A DNA stretch of 64,000 bases, taken from Dasyornis broadbenti. Lineage: Eukaryota > Chordata > Aves > Passeriformes > Dasyornithidae. The translations under genes were made by a program, and so were the position numbers. Location of the stretch: contig VZRN01000631.1 of assembly GCA_013397935.1 (NCBI GenBank), positions 1,276,058 through 1,340,057 on the forward strand. The letters run 5' to 3'. The notes below the pieces were generated by a model. The model did not search any database. It was not told the DNA's origin and worked only from the letters and a program-made list of their open reading frames with translations. Below, in pieces: positions 25,648 through 38,100 of the stretch (position 1 is its first letter; every line of letters begins with the position of its first letter).

Positions 25648-28600
25648 CTGAAAGCAAGATGTAAAACTTATCAAGGTGCAATCAGTCATCATTAATTCAA
25701 TTAAATATTATAGTCAGTAACAGATCAAAAGCTCTCTGCAGACAGGTTTCTTCCAGAAAATGCTGCTTTGTTAAAATGTTAACCCTGGAAACTTGACTGA
25801 AATCAAATATATTCCCGTGAAATATTTAAGATTGTAGAGGTGCTTTATTCTGACTTCCTCATTTCCTTCTGATGTTAATGTTCTTGTTTTGACTACTCAG
25901 CACACCCTCACAGAATGCAATAGAGCATCTTTGATTTTTATAGAACGCTTAATGGTATAAATGTTTTGACAATACTGAGACAAAGTATTTCAGTATGACT
26001 TTGATGTCTCCAAAGTGGAATACTGTGGGTTTTTCACTCAGTGGGGAATCCTGCCATTGGTAATTTTTTTGACCCAGTTTGGGACAAAAGGAGATATCAA
26101 AGAAAATTAGCAGGTCCTGGGAAAAGAAGTACTGTTTTCCCCAAGTAAGTGTAATTAAAAGTAAACTAGGTCTTGTCAGCAAAGAGCAAAAGGGACCAAA
26201 GGTCCTGGTCTGCCTCTTACTGAAGCCATTAGCAAATTTCTGTAGATTTGTGCATATAGATTTAAATTGAAAGTACACAAGTCCTTTGCTGTTCCACGTG
26301 TTTTCTTTGTATGTTGCTGCTGTTCTGCTCCCTTCTGAGTCTTTCAGGGAATTTTGGAGCAGGCTGAGCATTCACAGTATGCATGCCGTTCCTCAGTTAG
26401 CAGCAGCCTTGTTCAATCTGTTTGTAGATATGCAACATTAAAAGCTCCATGGCATTTAACTGACCTGATTTCTAAAGACTGCAACAGAAGGTGAGGAAAA
26501 CCTGTGCTGAGCTGTGTCAGAGACTTGGGGATCTGACAGGCGTTCTCTGGGAAGTCTGTGGTGATACAAAACCCTGATGTCTCCTCTCTGCCACCCAGCT
26601 CACCCCGCAGAGGCTCCCACCTGTGTCAGTGCCTGCCTGTTGGCCTGCATGGTGATGGATGTGCTGCCCTCAGGAGGATTGGGGTGCAGGTCCGATGCTT
26701 GGGGAGAAGGAAGGGATGCAGACAAACTCCCACAGAAAGACAGTGTGCACAGCTGGGACAGCTTGTGCTGACTCAGGTGAGTTTGGCAGCCTTGGGAACC
26801 CTACCTTCTGGTGCTATTTAGAAAAGTGCTCTGTATCAGCCAAACTAATGCCAATAGTAAACTTCCCACATTTATTGTGAACAAAGGGGTTTTGAAAGCT
26901 TCCCTTTTTGCAGCTGGTTAGGAGAGAAGGAGAGATGGTTTGGTTTTTCTCCCCTTCCTGCATTTTCTTTAGCCTTTCTGCTGCGAGACACACCCTTTGT
27001 TTCCTGTAGGCTGTCAGCTGGCCTGGCCAGAGTTCAGTGGGACACAGCCATAGCTCCATCTGTTCCTTGCCACCTCTGTGCAGCTTTCTCCTGAAAGGAC
27101 AGAGGCAACAACAGAGCAGTGGAAGGGAGCACAGGAAAAAGGGTCTGTGTATTCTGTATGCTCTCCACAGGGTAGGTTCTCAGGCAAATGCCAGCCATCA
27201 TCTTGCATACAGTGAGAAACAGAAAAATACGTTTCAAAGATACTCCAGAAATGTTTGTCAGCCTGGCTCACTCAGTTATGTGCTGGGACTATTGCAGAGG
27301 TAGAACAGGAAAAATCCCAAAACAACCAGAGTAGCTAACCTGTTAAACTAAGCTCTTCCATGCTTTTGAGATTATCCTCAGCTAATCAGCTGAAATCCTC
27401 ATCATGCTGTGTGGTATTAGGATGTGTAAAGTCACTTGCATTTTATGGCCCTTCATATTTATCCAACAGAGGTAGTTAATAGATGCATAGCTGTGATTTT
27501 TTCCATCACAAAGCTTATGAACAATGCTGTAAATCTGTGTACATAAACAGTGCACCAATGTAAACCTTCCAGGGAAGACTCTTAAGTGTTTGAGAAGAAT
27601 GTTTCAGCAGTAGAGTGACTCCAAGGAAAAAGCCCAAAGAAGCTACTTAGTGATCTAAGCTTCAGGTTTGACTGTTAGAGTTGCTTAGACAGGGCACTAA
27701 GAGCACTCTTAGAGCCTCTTAAGTTAAGAGAATAAAAACATAATTATGCTGCATAATGCTGTCTCTTGCAGTGTAGCTTTTCTCACAAAAAGCAAGGAGT
27801 TTTAAGCACTGTTATTGTAAGAGGAGAGAAAGAACCCTCAAGCAGGTGACAAGCCTCCTTCTGGCTGCACAGCACTTGGGGTCTGGGCTCTTTGCACCTC
27901 GGGAAACATTTGGATTCCTTGCTGCTATTGGGAACTCTGTGTGCTCAGGCAGACCTGTGTCAGGAAGTTTCTCCACTGCAGAGGATGTAGAGGAAGAATG
28001 GAAGTTTCAGTGCTGACACACAGACCTGTTACCCAACTGCTTCTCAGAACTACAGACATCACCCAGGTCTGCTGTTCTCCATGATTTCCAGCTGAATGAT
28101 TAGCCCGAGAAACCACCTCTTTCCAAAAGGAAACTGCACCCATGGATGCAGTTCTGATCGTTTACCTTTGTCATATTGTTTCACATAACTCATTACATCA
28201 CTTACTTGGTTTCCAAGTTCCTGTGACATCACTTACCTGGACACCAAACTTCTTCATTTCCAGTCTTAAAGCATCACAAAATTTTTCAATAGCTGCCTTG
28301 GTCATAGAATAAATGCCATTTCCCAGAGTAAAATAGGCAATGATGCTGGACATGAAAACAATACGTCCTGGAAAGAAAATAGTGCAAATAAGATCACTTC
28401 ACTCTCAGTCTTTAACATGGAATCACTTTACCTCAGTCTTCTGACCTGCTAAAAATGTGGTATTTAGCAGGAGGCTGTTTTACTGCAGACTGTGCCAAAA
28501 CTGGGCAGTGTCAGTGTGCAGTCCCAGACAAGCACTCAGCTTTGTTAAGCAGAGGTCTTCAAAAAAAGACCTCATACAAAAATCTTCCACCTAGTGACAG

Positions 28601-31278
28601 ATGTTGGAGTAGACAAAGAGTAACACATTCTCAGCGTGCTGCTTATTCCTTCTGACTGAGACAAGATGAAAAGGATAGAAACAAAGCAGTGCCCTAAAGA
28701 CAGAAAAATAGTAGTAAGAGACTGTGCTAGTAAGAGGAGAAGGACTGCAGAGGAGAGGGGAGGTGATTTTCCCTGAGGTGGATATATGGTTACTAATACC
28801 ATTCTTTTCTGTGATAATGATGTCTCTGCTCTAAGACCTGGCTTTATAACTGTGCATATGAAGTCCAAGCCAGACTGTACAGTGATAAGCTTCACCAGGG
28901 AAATGTGACTTTACAAAATGTGTGCAGGCTTACACTACCGTACAATGATTTCCCTGCTCTGTGCTGCTTTTTCTGCCTTCCTGACTCCTGCTGAGTGCAG
29001 GCCTGCCTTAAATAACAGAGATTCCTCATTCGAGGCACTGGGCTGTGGTTCATTTGCATTGTTTCCTTGTAAACTTGTGTCACATAGTCCTGCCATGGGG
29101 TAAGGAATGCGTGAATGTGGATATACAAATACCAGAGGTGAGCGAGAAGATGGCCTTGTCACTCTCAATACAGAGAACACAGTTGCACTCCTGTTGCTGC
29201 CACAGATGCAGATGACATCTGGGCCCCAGATCTCACCAAATGGAATAGGGTTGGGGGATATCAAAAGGAATCATGGGAATGCAATGAAATCTGTCATTCT
29301 GAATTAGGTTCCCTGCTTTCCTATACAGCATCCCAAATAAAGCTTATATACAGTAAGAGGAAAATAACTACCAGCTTGCTAATCAAAATGCTGTGTCAGC
29401 TGTCCTGGCCAGCTAGAAAAGATATGGAGAAATGTTGCTCCTCTCAGGGTAGGGTGCTTGAATTCTAGGCTGGAGGGCATTACCTCCCTTTACAAGTATT
29501 AATAATTGTATTAATAATTTTGTAGTTTTTCTTGGAATAGGTGCACATCTATGGCAGTGAGCCATGGATAGGATGATCTCTGCATCCTTTGTCCAGTAGC
29601 TGAGTGGTTTGGGGCATACACCAAGGATGTGGGATACCTCATTTAACTTCTCTCTGTGCCTAAGGGATTTGAAACACATCTTTCCCAGGAGAATGCTCTA
29701 ATGGATGTAATTCAAAGCTTTTCATTTGGAGAGGTCACTTGCTGTGCCCAAACACATAAATAAGCTTTAGCTGTCCTGGTTGTTCCTGCAAGGAAGGAGA
29801 CAGGAAATCTAGGATTCTTCCTAGGAGTGCCTTGGCCTCCTCTCCTACGTAGCTGGTACTTGAAAACGGAGTGCAGGAGTTAATCAAGGAAACACTGATA
29901 GCCCTCAGTGAGATGCAAAAAGTTCCTTCGAGCTAAGGCGTGTGTGTGCAGCCATCCAGACCCAAACCTTCTAAAGGTTAATGCATGTGCTTAATATCAC
30001 ACACAATTAGTCCCTTTTGCTTCAAAGAAACCCTGTGCAATGCATGGAGCCAGAGAAATGCCTTTGGTGGTTCAGCATCACAGAGTTTCAGCAGTAGGTA
30101 GGACCTCACATGTAAAGGAGATGTCTCCCTGTGTAATGGCCACATGACACACTCACTGGGTACATACAATAGCACATTCTTTTGCAAGAACACATCCAGC
30201 TCACAGTATTTAAAAGGTTTCTTTTTTCTTGCATCAGAATATCATCAACCAAAGGCAGCCAAGCAGAAAGAAGCAGAATAGCCAAAAAAAAAAAAAAAAA
30301 AAAAAGCAATGCTTTTATCTTACCAACAGTTTGTGTAGTAGTGACACCTGGGGCTTCCAGATGAAACCTACCCTTTCTTGTGCTTGATGCTGCACACCGA
30401 GCACAGATCCTCACCCTAAAGAGCCTACAGCTGGAACAGACAAGGAAAAGGGGATCTTCTTCCCCAGATACAGGTGGAGACAGATAGGGAACAGACTGCA
30501 AAGCGCCCAAGACATGCTGCCATGCTGCAGAGGGCTATTAAACCATTCCTTCTCAGAAGGAAGGATAAAGCCCAGGTGTAGGGAGGTCCATGCAAATGCA
30601 TTTATCCCACTGGATACTCATGCACCTCTACATACTTGAAGTTTCCTGTCCAAGGTCACAGGGAGGATCTTGCTAGACCTGGAACTGGAAGCTGGATGTT
30701 CACCTCTGTAGGGTCATTCTTCCTCTCCTAATTGCCAAACAGTAAAATTGTAAAGCCTAAATAATAAACTTAAGCAGTTTATTGGATATTTGTGTTTTCT
30801 GATTGTCAGTGCTTAAAAAGTCTTGCCTGGCCTTAATGATCTCCTGTAAACAGTTTTCCTCTCCTTTTTGAATCAAACACTGAGAGAAATCCTTATTTAT
30901 AAATGCTTTTCTCTATGTACTGCAAAGACAGAATCTTTAAGGATATTTTTCCCTTACGGCTTCACCTTCTTTTCAGGATCAAGTCGCTCTTTCAGGCCAC
31001 ACGGAAGGAGGCTGTCATTTCAGTTCAATGAGAGACAATTAAAGCCTCTTTTATAGATGCTGCATTACCCTGATTATAGTAAGCTAATTATTCTACAACT
31101 CTAAATAACAATGGATTAGCATTACCCTTGTATTTCCTTAGAAGGGGAAGAAATGCCAGGGTTGTCCTGATGCTCCCAAGGAGATTCACATCAGCAAATT
31201 TCTCATATGTCTCCATAGGCAGCCACCCTGTCTCGCCAAATGTTGATATTCCTGCATTGTTGACAAGGCCCCAGAAAC
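25300..31278 (-). CDS. BDH1-like short-chain dehydrogenase, 3' three exons (5' part not found)
   Basis: Exons 31126-31278, 28237-28367 and 25300-25647 join in phase (50, 43 and 115 residues plus shared junction glycines), about 210 residues. This equals the last two-thirds of human BDH1 (343 aa), a mitochondrial NAD enzyme interconverting 3-hydroxybutyrate and acetoacetate. Visible SDR features are [13 protein letters not shown] (NNAG motif), the N of ADVNLLGS, the catalytic [15 protein letters not shown] with the YxxxK pair, and [10 protein letters not shown] in place of human VVEPGNF. BDH1-specific landmarks follow: [10 protein letters not shown], the SEGST run aligning with human SSGST, and [16 protein letters not shown]. 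The tail is hydrophobic ([18 protein letters not shown]). The NAD-binding TGxxxGxG part must lie upstream. Family certain; substrate unknown, since related steroid and retinol dehydrogenases share the fold. Confidence 0.85.
25648..28236 (-). other. Intron of the BDH1-like gene
   Basis: 2.6 kb with no recognised repeat. A 140-codon ATG frame at 25949-26371 minus was judged chance. Confidence 0.65.
28237..28367 (-). CDS. BDH1-like catalytic exon
   Basis: Reads [20 protein letters not shown] then [17 protein letters not shown] and KKFGVQ. Contains the catalytic Ser (MSS) and Tyr/Lys (YSMTK). Acceptor ctttccag, donor CAG/GTAAGT. Confidence 0.92.
28368..31125 (-). other. Intron of the BDH1-like gene
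   Basis: 2.8 kb, containing an A22 run at 30284-30305 and no recognised exon. Confidence 0.65.
30284..30305. repeat. Poly-A tract (22 A)
   Basis: Uninterrupted A run on the plus strand. Could be the tail of an old retro-insertion, but no body was recognised on its left. Confidence 0.9.
31126..31278 (-). CDS. BDH1-like exon with NNAG motif
   Basis: Begins [20 protein letters not shown] after a cgtccacag acceptor and ends [10 protein letters not shown] at AAGG/GTAATG. Human BDH1 has [18 protein letters not shown] here. Confidence 0.9.
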
Positions 31279-34200
31279 CTGTGGACGAGAAATGACTCAG
31301 CAAGCATCTTTAACTGCAAAAAAACCACTGTTAGATAACAAAGCAACACCAGTGATTTGGGCCCTTGGAAGAAACTCTATAGTTCTGTTACATTTTTGTC
31401 TTGTCCACTTAAAAGTGTAGACATGTTTTGTTTAATGAAGGAATGCAATTGTGGCCATAATCTGGACTAAATGGAATCATAGAATAGTTTGGGTTGGAAA
31501 AGCCCTTAAAGATCATCCAGTTCTATCCCCCCTGCCATGGGTAGGGACACTTTTCCTATAAATCTCAGTGCTATTTAATAATAGTTCACTTTATAGTCTT
31601 CTTAAGTTATTTATGAATAACATGATCTGTGAAATTGCATCTTACTGCCAACGTGGTGTACCATGATATTTTAATTACTTTAATCCCACTGTGTGCTATG
31701 AGCAGCTTTGTGAAAATTATATTAAGCAGTCTAAAGGCTAAGGGGTACTATTTTCAAAGTGTCTGACTAATTTAAGAGCCTAAGTCTTACATCCTTTTCC
31801 AGGATTTGAGCTCTGATTCCTTCTGAAATCAGCCAGAATCAGGTACATGGTTGCTATCAGGTGCATGGATTGGGCAAAGTAATCAAGCAGGGTCAGGGGC
31901 TGCAGTATTTTTAAAATGTTGTACTTTTGAACAATTTTATTCCCCACTTAATGACAGATATTGGTGCTAAGGAGCCCACCACACAGTGAGATTTCAGTGT
32001 TTACAAGCAGGAATATATTGGCAGCAAAACTTGTTCTGACAGAGCTCTGTAAAAGCAAGCTGAAGCCCTTTAGGCCAAAGCCACAGCAGGTCTCACGTGA
32101 GCCCTGTGCAGTGCTAACAACTTCAGCTGTGGGAAATGCCTGCGTGTTGGAGTGAGGAGTGCTTGCAGGTTGGAGCTGACACGCTGCCTAAATGCTGATT
32201 AAGCTGTGCTGACTTGTTCTGGCCTGCACAGCACGTAACTGTGCATGTACAGCAAAGCAGGGAGTGACACGGTGCTTCTGGGAATATTTCAGTTTCTGTC
32301 CTCCAGCCCTGCCTGACAGCATTTCTAGAGTGACCAGCAGCGTAACTAAGGAGTACCAAGGTAGCCTGACTGGCACTGAAACAGCTGAATTTGCAGCTTA
32401 GTTCTGCCAGCCTTGATAATTTTGCTTATGCATTTCTTTTAAAGAATCCTTGTAGGTGTCTGAGACAAATGATTGTCTTGTCATGTTTTCTACAGGACCT
32501 CCAAGCCTGGATTTCTGGGGAGTCCGAGCAGATTTCAGTGCCCCTCTTCCTCCCTCTGGACACATGAGTTTGGTGCAGGGATGATACTGACCCAGCTGTA
32601 GCCTCCTGTGGCAGCAGAGTTATTCTCAGGGGACATTTGACCACCCCAGTGAAGGCACTGCAGAAAAGTTTGGGCTGAACCCTTTTGTCTCTGATTTTCT
32701 CTGACAAAACTACCACAATAATTTCATGGTATCTTGGTCCTTCCAGGGCCCTGCTAAGAACTGCCAATATCAGATGTCATCCACAACAGTAGTTACAGAT
32801 GAAACAGAAAATTTTTGGAATTCGTTTGTAAAGCAGACTTCTGTAAGCTTTTCTAACATATATATATACACTACTTGTATAACCTATTGAAACTGGTCTT
32901 TAAACAGAGAAAGAAACTGATTTCTTTTAGTGAACCTCTCATTTGCAGAACAAAACACTCAAAATCAGGAATTTACCACCCAGAACGTGGATGACTCTAT
33001 CCTTCAAAGAGAATCAATCACTATTCAGCAGCGTGTCACACAGCAATCCTTGACACTGGATCACTCTTACAACTTTAGTTACAGGTGGACTGCCGCCCTT
33101 GTAATGCAGCAGTTTCCTCTGGACTCATTTCTTGTCCAAATATTAGCAGACAGAGGAGAGGAAGTGGACATAAAAACTGGCCATGGAATTGAGAATCGTA
33201 GACTTCCTTCTTCCCCCTGCCACTGCCCTATTGTTCCATGTCTTTCCATCATTCTCTGGCTTTATTTCTCCTTCTTAAAATGGAGCCCATCCCCATGGGA
33301 CTTACCTCCCAGTAAAATATTTCCAGATCAGTGGTTTAGAGAGTCCTCTGTAGAAGCTAATTATCAATATTTTTGAACGTGCATGTGATCAGATCTGCAG
33401 ATGGACTGAGTGGCTGCACACCCCATCTGTTTCTGCTCAAGGCTGAAGGTTTCTGTACTTGGGGTTATTTTTACATAACCTAGCTAACACCATCCAAACT
33501 AAAGCCTGGCATCCCTGTTTCCTGATCTTTTCAGCTTTACCTTTTCTAATTAAAAAAGTCATTTTGATTCTGCCACTGCACCCTGTGCAGCACAGCAAGA
33601 ACTTGCTCCACATACCCCTGATTTCATTAGGGCTTCAGAAATACAGCCATTAATCTTTAGACAATTGATTTTCTTCCCTTTTCTCTAAACTGTGAAACAG
33701 AATTTAGCTTGTAAGACTCACATTTTCTCTCCAGCCATTTGCTTTATGTGCTTCAAAGTCTTTAGATGGTTGGTGGTGAGGCCAGCCTGTGTGTATGAAC
33801 AGAGCTTGCAGAATAAAGACTCCTTCCCTCTCTGCAGTGACCAAATCAAAACCCGAGAAATACTGGCCTGAGTTAAACTGAAACAGATTTTTAAAGGAGA
33901 AGATTAAGTAAAATATAAAAAGATATTTTGCGCCTGGTCAGCTCGAAACACTTTGTTTGCCCTCAAGCAAAACATACTGTTTCTTAGAACATTTTAGCAT
34001 TCCCCAACGGGAAATGTTTTGATATTTTCCAGAAGGTTTCCTGCCACTTTGTTTAGTTGAATCAATTCACAAAATTCTACCCAAATAACAAACAGTTCCT
34101 TATTCCCTTATGCCACTTTCTCGGGATATTTCCTGCCTCCTGACCAACAACCTGCCCAGCTCTGTATTCCGGGTACTTGAATCTGCTTTGGTCTTCCTGT

Positions 34201-37200
34201 CCTGAAAGGTTTGTGGTAAAAATTAGTGCTATAAATGTGCATACAAAACATATTGTAAATTTGCTTAGACAAATGCAGCTCAGGTAGACTGAGAAATACA
34301 GATGGAAATCCTGAAGGACAAGGCACAAGAATTGGACAGCTGAAGGAGAGCAACCTTGCTTTCCTCAGTGTCCATGCAGAGACACATTTGGAAAAAGCAG
34401 CTGATGTTTGGTGTGACAGACTGTCAAAACAGAACTCAGTCCAAACACAGTTTATGAAGAGAGGTGTTAGACTATGCTAGAGCAGGCAGGGAATAAATAA
34501 ATTGGAAAGCAGGACTGGATGTCACAAAGATTTTTACTAATCTCTGTGTTGGGAAAAATGGATCCTGACAACAAAGATTAAAAGATACAGCCATGGATCT
34601 AAAGAATCACTCTTGGAAATCGAACCTAAGGTTACTGGGGCTTTCAGGAGAACAGTAGCTCTCACATAAGCTCACAATAATTGCTACTTCACAACATGTT
34701 GACCAAAAGGCACATATCCAAAGTCCTTATTTAGGAGATACCTGATACTCAGAAGATACCTGATATTTTTCCAGAAATTCTTATAAGTCTTCTTCCTATT
34801 CAACTTAATCCAGCTGTGTGCTTGCAAAACCTTTTGAAAATCAGGTTGTCTCTGTGTTAGTGCCAATAGTCAGATAATATCCAAATTCTGCCACACTCTC
34901 TAAATTCTGACAGGTATTCTTGGGATCACTGATCTTTGGAGTTTCTCCTCTAAACCTGAGCCCATGTGACAACAATAGGCTCTTCCTTGACAGATTCCAA
35001 ACCAATACTAGAGGAAACTAGCCAAGGAGGGAACGTGTGATTTGCCATGTTCCTTTGGAAAAATGAAGAGAGGGAACAACCCAATCTATCTGTGGCAATG
35101 CAGGGCGGTAGCAGGCCAGATGAGATTCCTGAGTTGTATTTACATTCATTCATGAGTCACCATCCTTTGCTTGGAATATTATGCTGAGATGGTCTTCACT
35201 GTAAAGATAACCTATTTCTATAAAGAGCTTGGACTAAAATATTGTACCATGGGTGAATTCCATGAATAGAAAATCGTAATTAAGTGTAAGAGAGTACTTA
35301 ATAACCTTTGAGTAGGAAGTGGGACTAAAACTAATATCCCTCTATTCCAGCAAGCTACATGTCACCCACTCACAATAGGCAAGAAAAGGAAGAGAAATTC
35401 TGATTTGAAACAGAAGAAAATCAGAAAAATTCAGAGGTTTGCTGTAGAGCCTAATAGAATTGCAAATCACCATGCTCTGAAGTCCTGGTCTACTTCACAT
35501 TGGCATTGGATTTCTACTCTTGCATAACAGAGAGAGAGAAGATAATGCAGAGCTTGGGCTACTTATGGTTACAGCATAACTAGGTGTAGGGAGAACTGTA
35601 TTTTATTCCTGATATTCTGATTTTATTCTGATATTTTACACATTTTTTTGTACATTTTATCCAGAATAGTCTACTTAAAGCAGAAAGTCTCTTCTAGTCT
35701 TTTGTAAGTCTACTTATTCTGGGCCCAGGAAAAAGGCAGATTAAGATGACTTAGAAGACAGCACATCCTCCAAAAAACCCTTCAATTCTGAGATGCACAG
35801 TCCATGGAATGGATGATACCGTAATCATAAAGGATATTTAATCTTTACCAGGATTTACTCTGAACTATTTAAACACAGCATGCAAAAAGCAATCATCATT
35901 TAACTGCTTTCTTTTCATTTTGGTCCAGGTTATGAGGTTTCGTTTGGAATCAGTGGCCTTTGCACACTTACCATTAAACCTGGAGATTATTGAAGTGACT
36001 GGCTTTGGAATGACAGAGGAATGTTTTAGTGATCTGAATTTAGAATTCCAGCACACCAATGTGATGTACTTAAAATCTTCGGTATCTGAGTGAAACTGAT
36101 TATAGTGAAAATGGCAAAAAAGGAGGGAACAATCCCTGAACAATACCTAGTGTTTTCCAGGGATAGTTTCCTCTTCTTAGATTCTACAGGGAATTGCTGA
36201 ACAAAATTCTCCTGTTCTGAGGGAGGGGGAGGGCAAGACAGAGAGAGAACTGTCCCACAGTGCTTACAAGCTGACAGTGACATACAGAACATTGCCAGCA
36301 ACTATTTAAAAGATGGATGTTTTCACAACTTTTAAGCAAAGTAATGCATGATTTACTGTAACCTTTCAGCATACTCCACTGGATTCCTACATCAGTTTGA
36401 ACTGTTTCTGCAAAAACTAAAAGCAGATTTTTCATCTGTTCGATGCTATTTACAACAGTCTACTGAACTCACCACCTACTCTTTGGTCTTCTTATTATAA
36501 ATGTCTGAGCTGTCTTTGATTTCCACTTTGGTCAGTCCTTTGCTGTAGGCCCTGGATGTTGCTGTCCATGATCCACTAGGGAAAATGTCCTAAGGTTTCA
36601 TTACTGAGAGCTCTTTAACTGGTGGCACATTGAGGCACATGCTCCACTGCCCACCCTTTGGGTGGCAGGGAACATATTCTTTGTAGTCACACTAGGTACT
36701 TTCAGAACAGAACTGCCATTACAAATGGTTCAGAATTCCCTTTCCCAATGAAAAGAGATTTAATTAAAACAATCTTTGACCTAAATGTAAAAAAGTTACA
36801 ATTCCTATCTTTACCAAATAAATTGGTTAATATGAGAGCTAACCTCCTGTTTAATGGTGAAATTGAAACTGTTTTTATAAAGGTAAAATACCAAAGAAAA
36901 CAACATATCTATTTTCAGAGTTGCCAAGAATGAGCACTCCTACTGAAGCATAGTCTGCATAAGTAGGGTATTGTCACAGTTTTGTTACATTTGAGATGAA
37001 AATATTTATGCCCCTCTATTTTAGAAATTTTGAAGACTTGTAGTGTTAGTTCATTAATGCCCAGCCCAGCACCCAGGGTATGAGGGCCTGAGTGACAGCC
37101 CAGGAGCACCACTGAGCACATGGCATGTGCCTGCTGCACTTCACACCAGCCGTGCTGAGTGTCTTCCCTGCCCCTCCAGCAAGCCCTGGTGTCTGTATGG

Positions 37201-38100
37201 GCTTTGAATCGATCTGAAAGCACATCCACAAGCAGCAAGGACAACCCACAAGTTAGTGCTGACTCTGGACTCCAGGCGCTACACAGCACCATGAGCACGA
37301 CCATGGCATGACAGCATGAACTGTTGGAATTACGGGGTAAATTACGTGAAACCCGGGGTTTCAGGTGACCCGGTCCTCATGGAACCTGTAAGGGCTTTTA
37401 AGAATCATTTGTGTTTGTCTGCAGGTTGAGAAAAAGCCTGAGAGGGGAAGGCTCTACCTCTTAATCAGATAAGGTCAAGATCAACCATAAATACACGTAC
37501 TTAATGAGCAGTGCCTAGGCTTTTTCTTACTTCTTGTTTCATCCCCTTCCCAGTGTGCCAATGAGCCAGCCAGGCAGAGGCCTTGCATTTCATTATCACT
37601 CTGCGTGCCTCATTCTCTGCTTTTATTCCCTGTGTAAGCAGGAAGTGTTTGTCTATGATTCTGAAGGAATCTCACTCCTAAGCCTGAGGAAATGTGCTAT
37701 GCACCAAGTGTATCCCAGAATTACACTGAGTAATTCTCATCCTGCAGTCCCAGTGGGAAAGGAGGTAACTGTGGCCCCATCACCTGCGCTGTGTCACATG
37801 TGCTGAAGGGATAACCCAGGATTTAGGTTGTCTGCAATTTTTCTGAAGCTAAGTCTGTCCATTTCCCGGGGTGCACACTCCCTGTAGGGTGTATAATTGA
37901 CAGGTTTCCCTTTCAGGAACCCTTCCAGGGACTAGCCTGACAACCTCAAGTGGTTCCAAGAAGCAGCTGCTTTGTATGGCACGGCAGCTGTCCTCACTGC
38001 ATTTCTCATACCTATTTCCTCTTTCACAAGTCATGCCCAAGAACGCCTTACATTCCCATCCCTCCAATGCCTGCTCAGTTGTTCTGCGCTTTCTCTGCTG
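31279..38100. other. Upstream part of the BDH1-like gene or intergenic; no exon assigned
   Basis: About 6.8 kb. The missing first exons of the BDH1-like gene should lie here or beyond. I looked on the minus strand for TGxxxGxG and for a phase-1 donor ending in a Gly codon and found no convincing match. Good isolated donors (for example GGGAG/GTAAGT near 33307 and AATG/GTAAGT near 35971) sit next to frames without SDR resemblance. Holds a CR1 tail at 31473-31555. Confidence 0.5.
31473..31555 (-). mobile_element. CR1 LINE 3'-end fragment
   Basis: ggaatcatagaatagtttgg, ttggaaaagcccttaaagat, catccagttctatcc and ccatgggtagggacac: a CR1 tail in minus orientation, about 85 bp, beside the NNAG exon of the BDH1-like gene. 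Confidence 0.88.

Noticed and set aside
32930..33376. 148-codon plus-strand frame
   Set aside because: Begins at GTG, not ATG; composition is unremarkable, no family resemblance, no flanking splice logic.
33540..33610. Minus-strand peptide with CCTGCSGRIKM as a candidate NAD-binding exon of the BDH1-like gene
   Set aside because: It resembles TGCxSG at first glance but lacks the required TGxxxGxG spacing, and the frame closes a few codons upstream.
35865..36143. 92-codon minus-strand frame with a strong GTAAGT donor inside
   Set aside because: Not SDR-like and no known family; the ORF start is not supported. Treated as chance in AT-rich DNA.
37321..37540. Possible solo LTR starting tgttggaattacggggtaaa
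   Set aside because: No matching terminal CA, target duplication or retroviral signals could be identified by eye.
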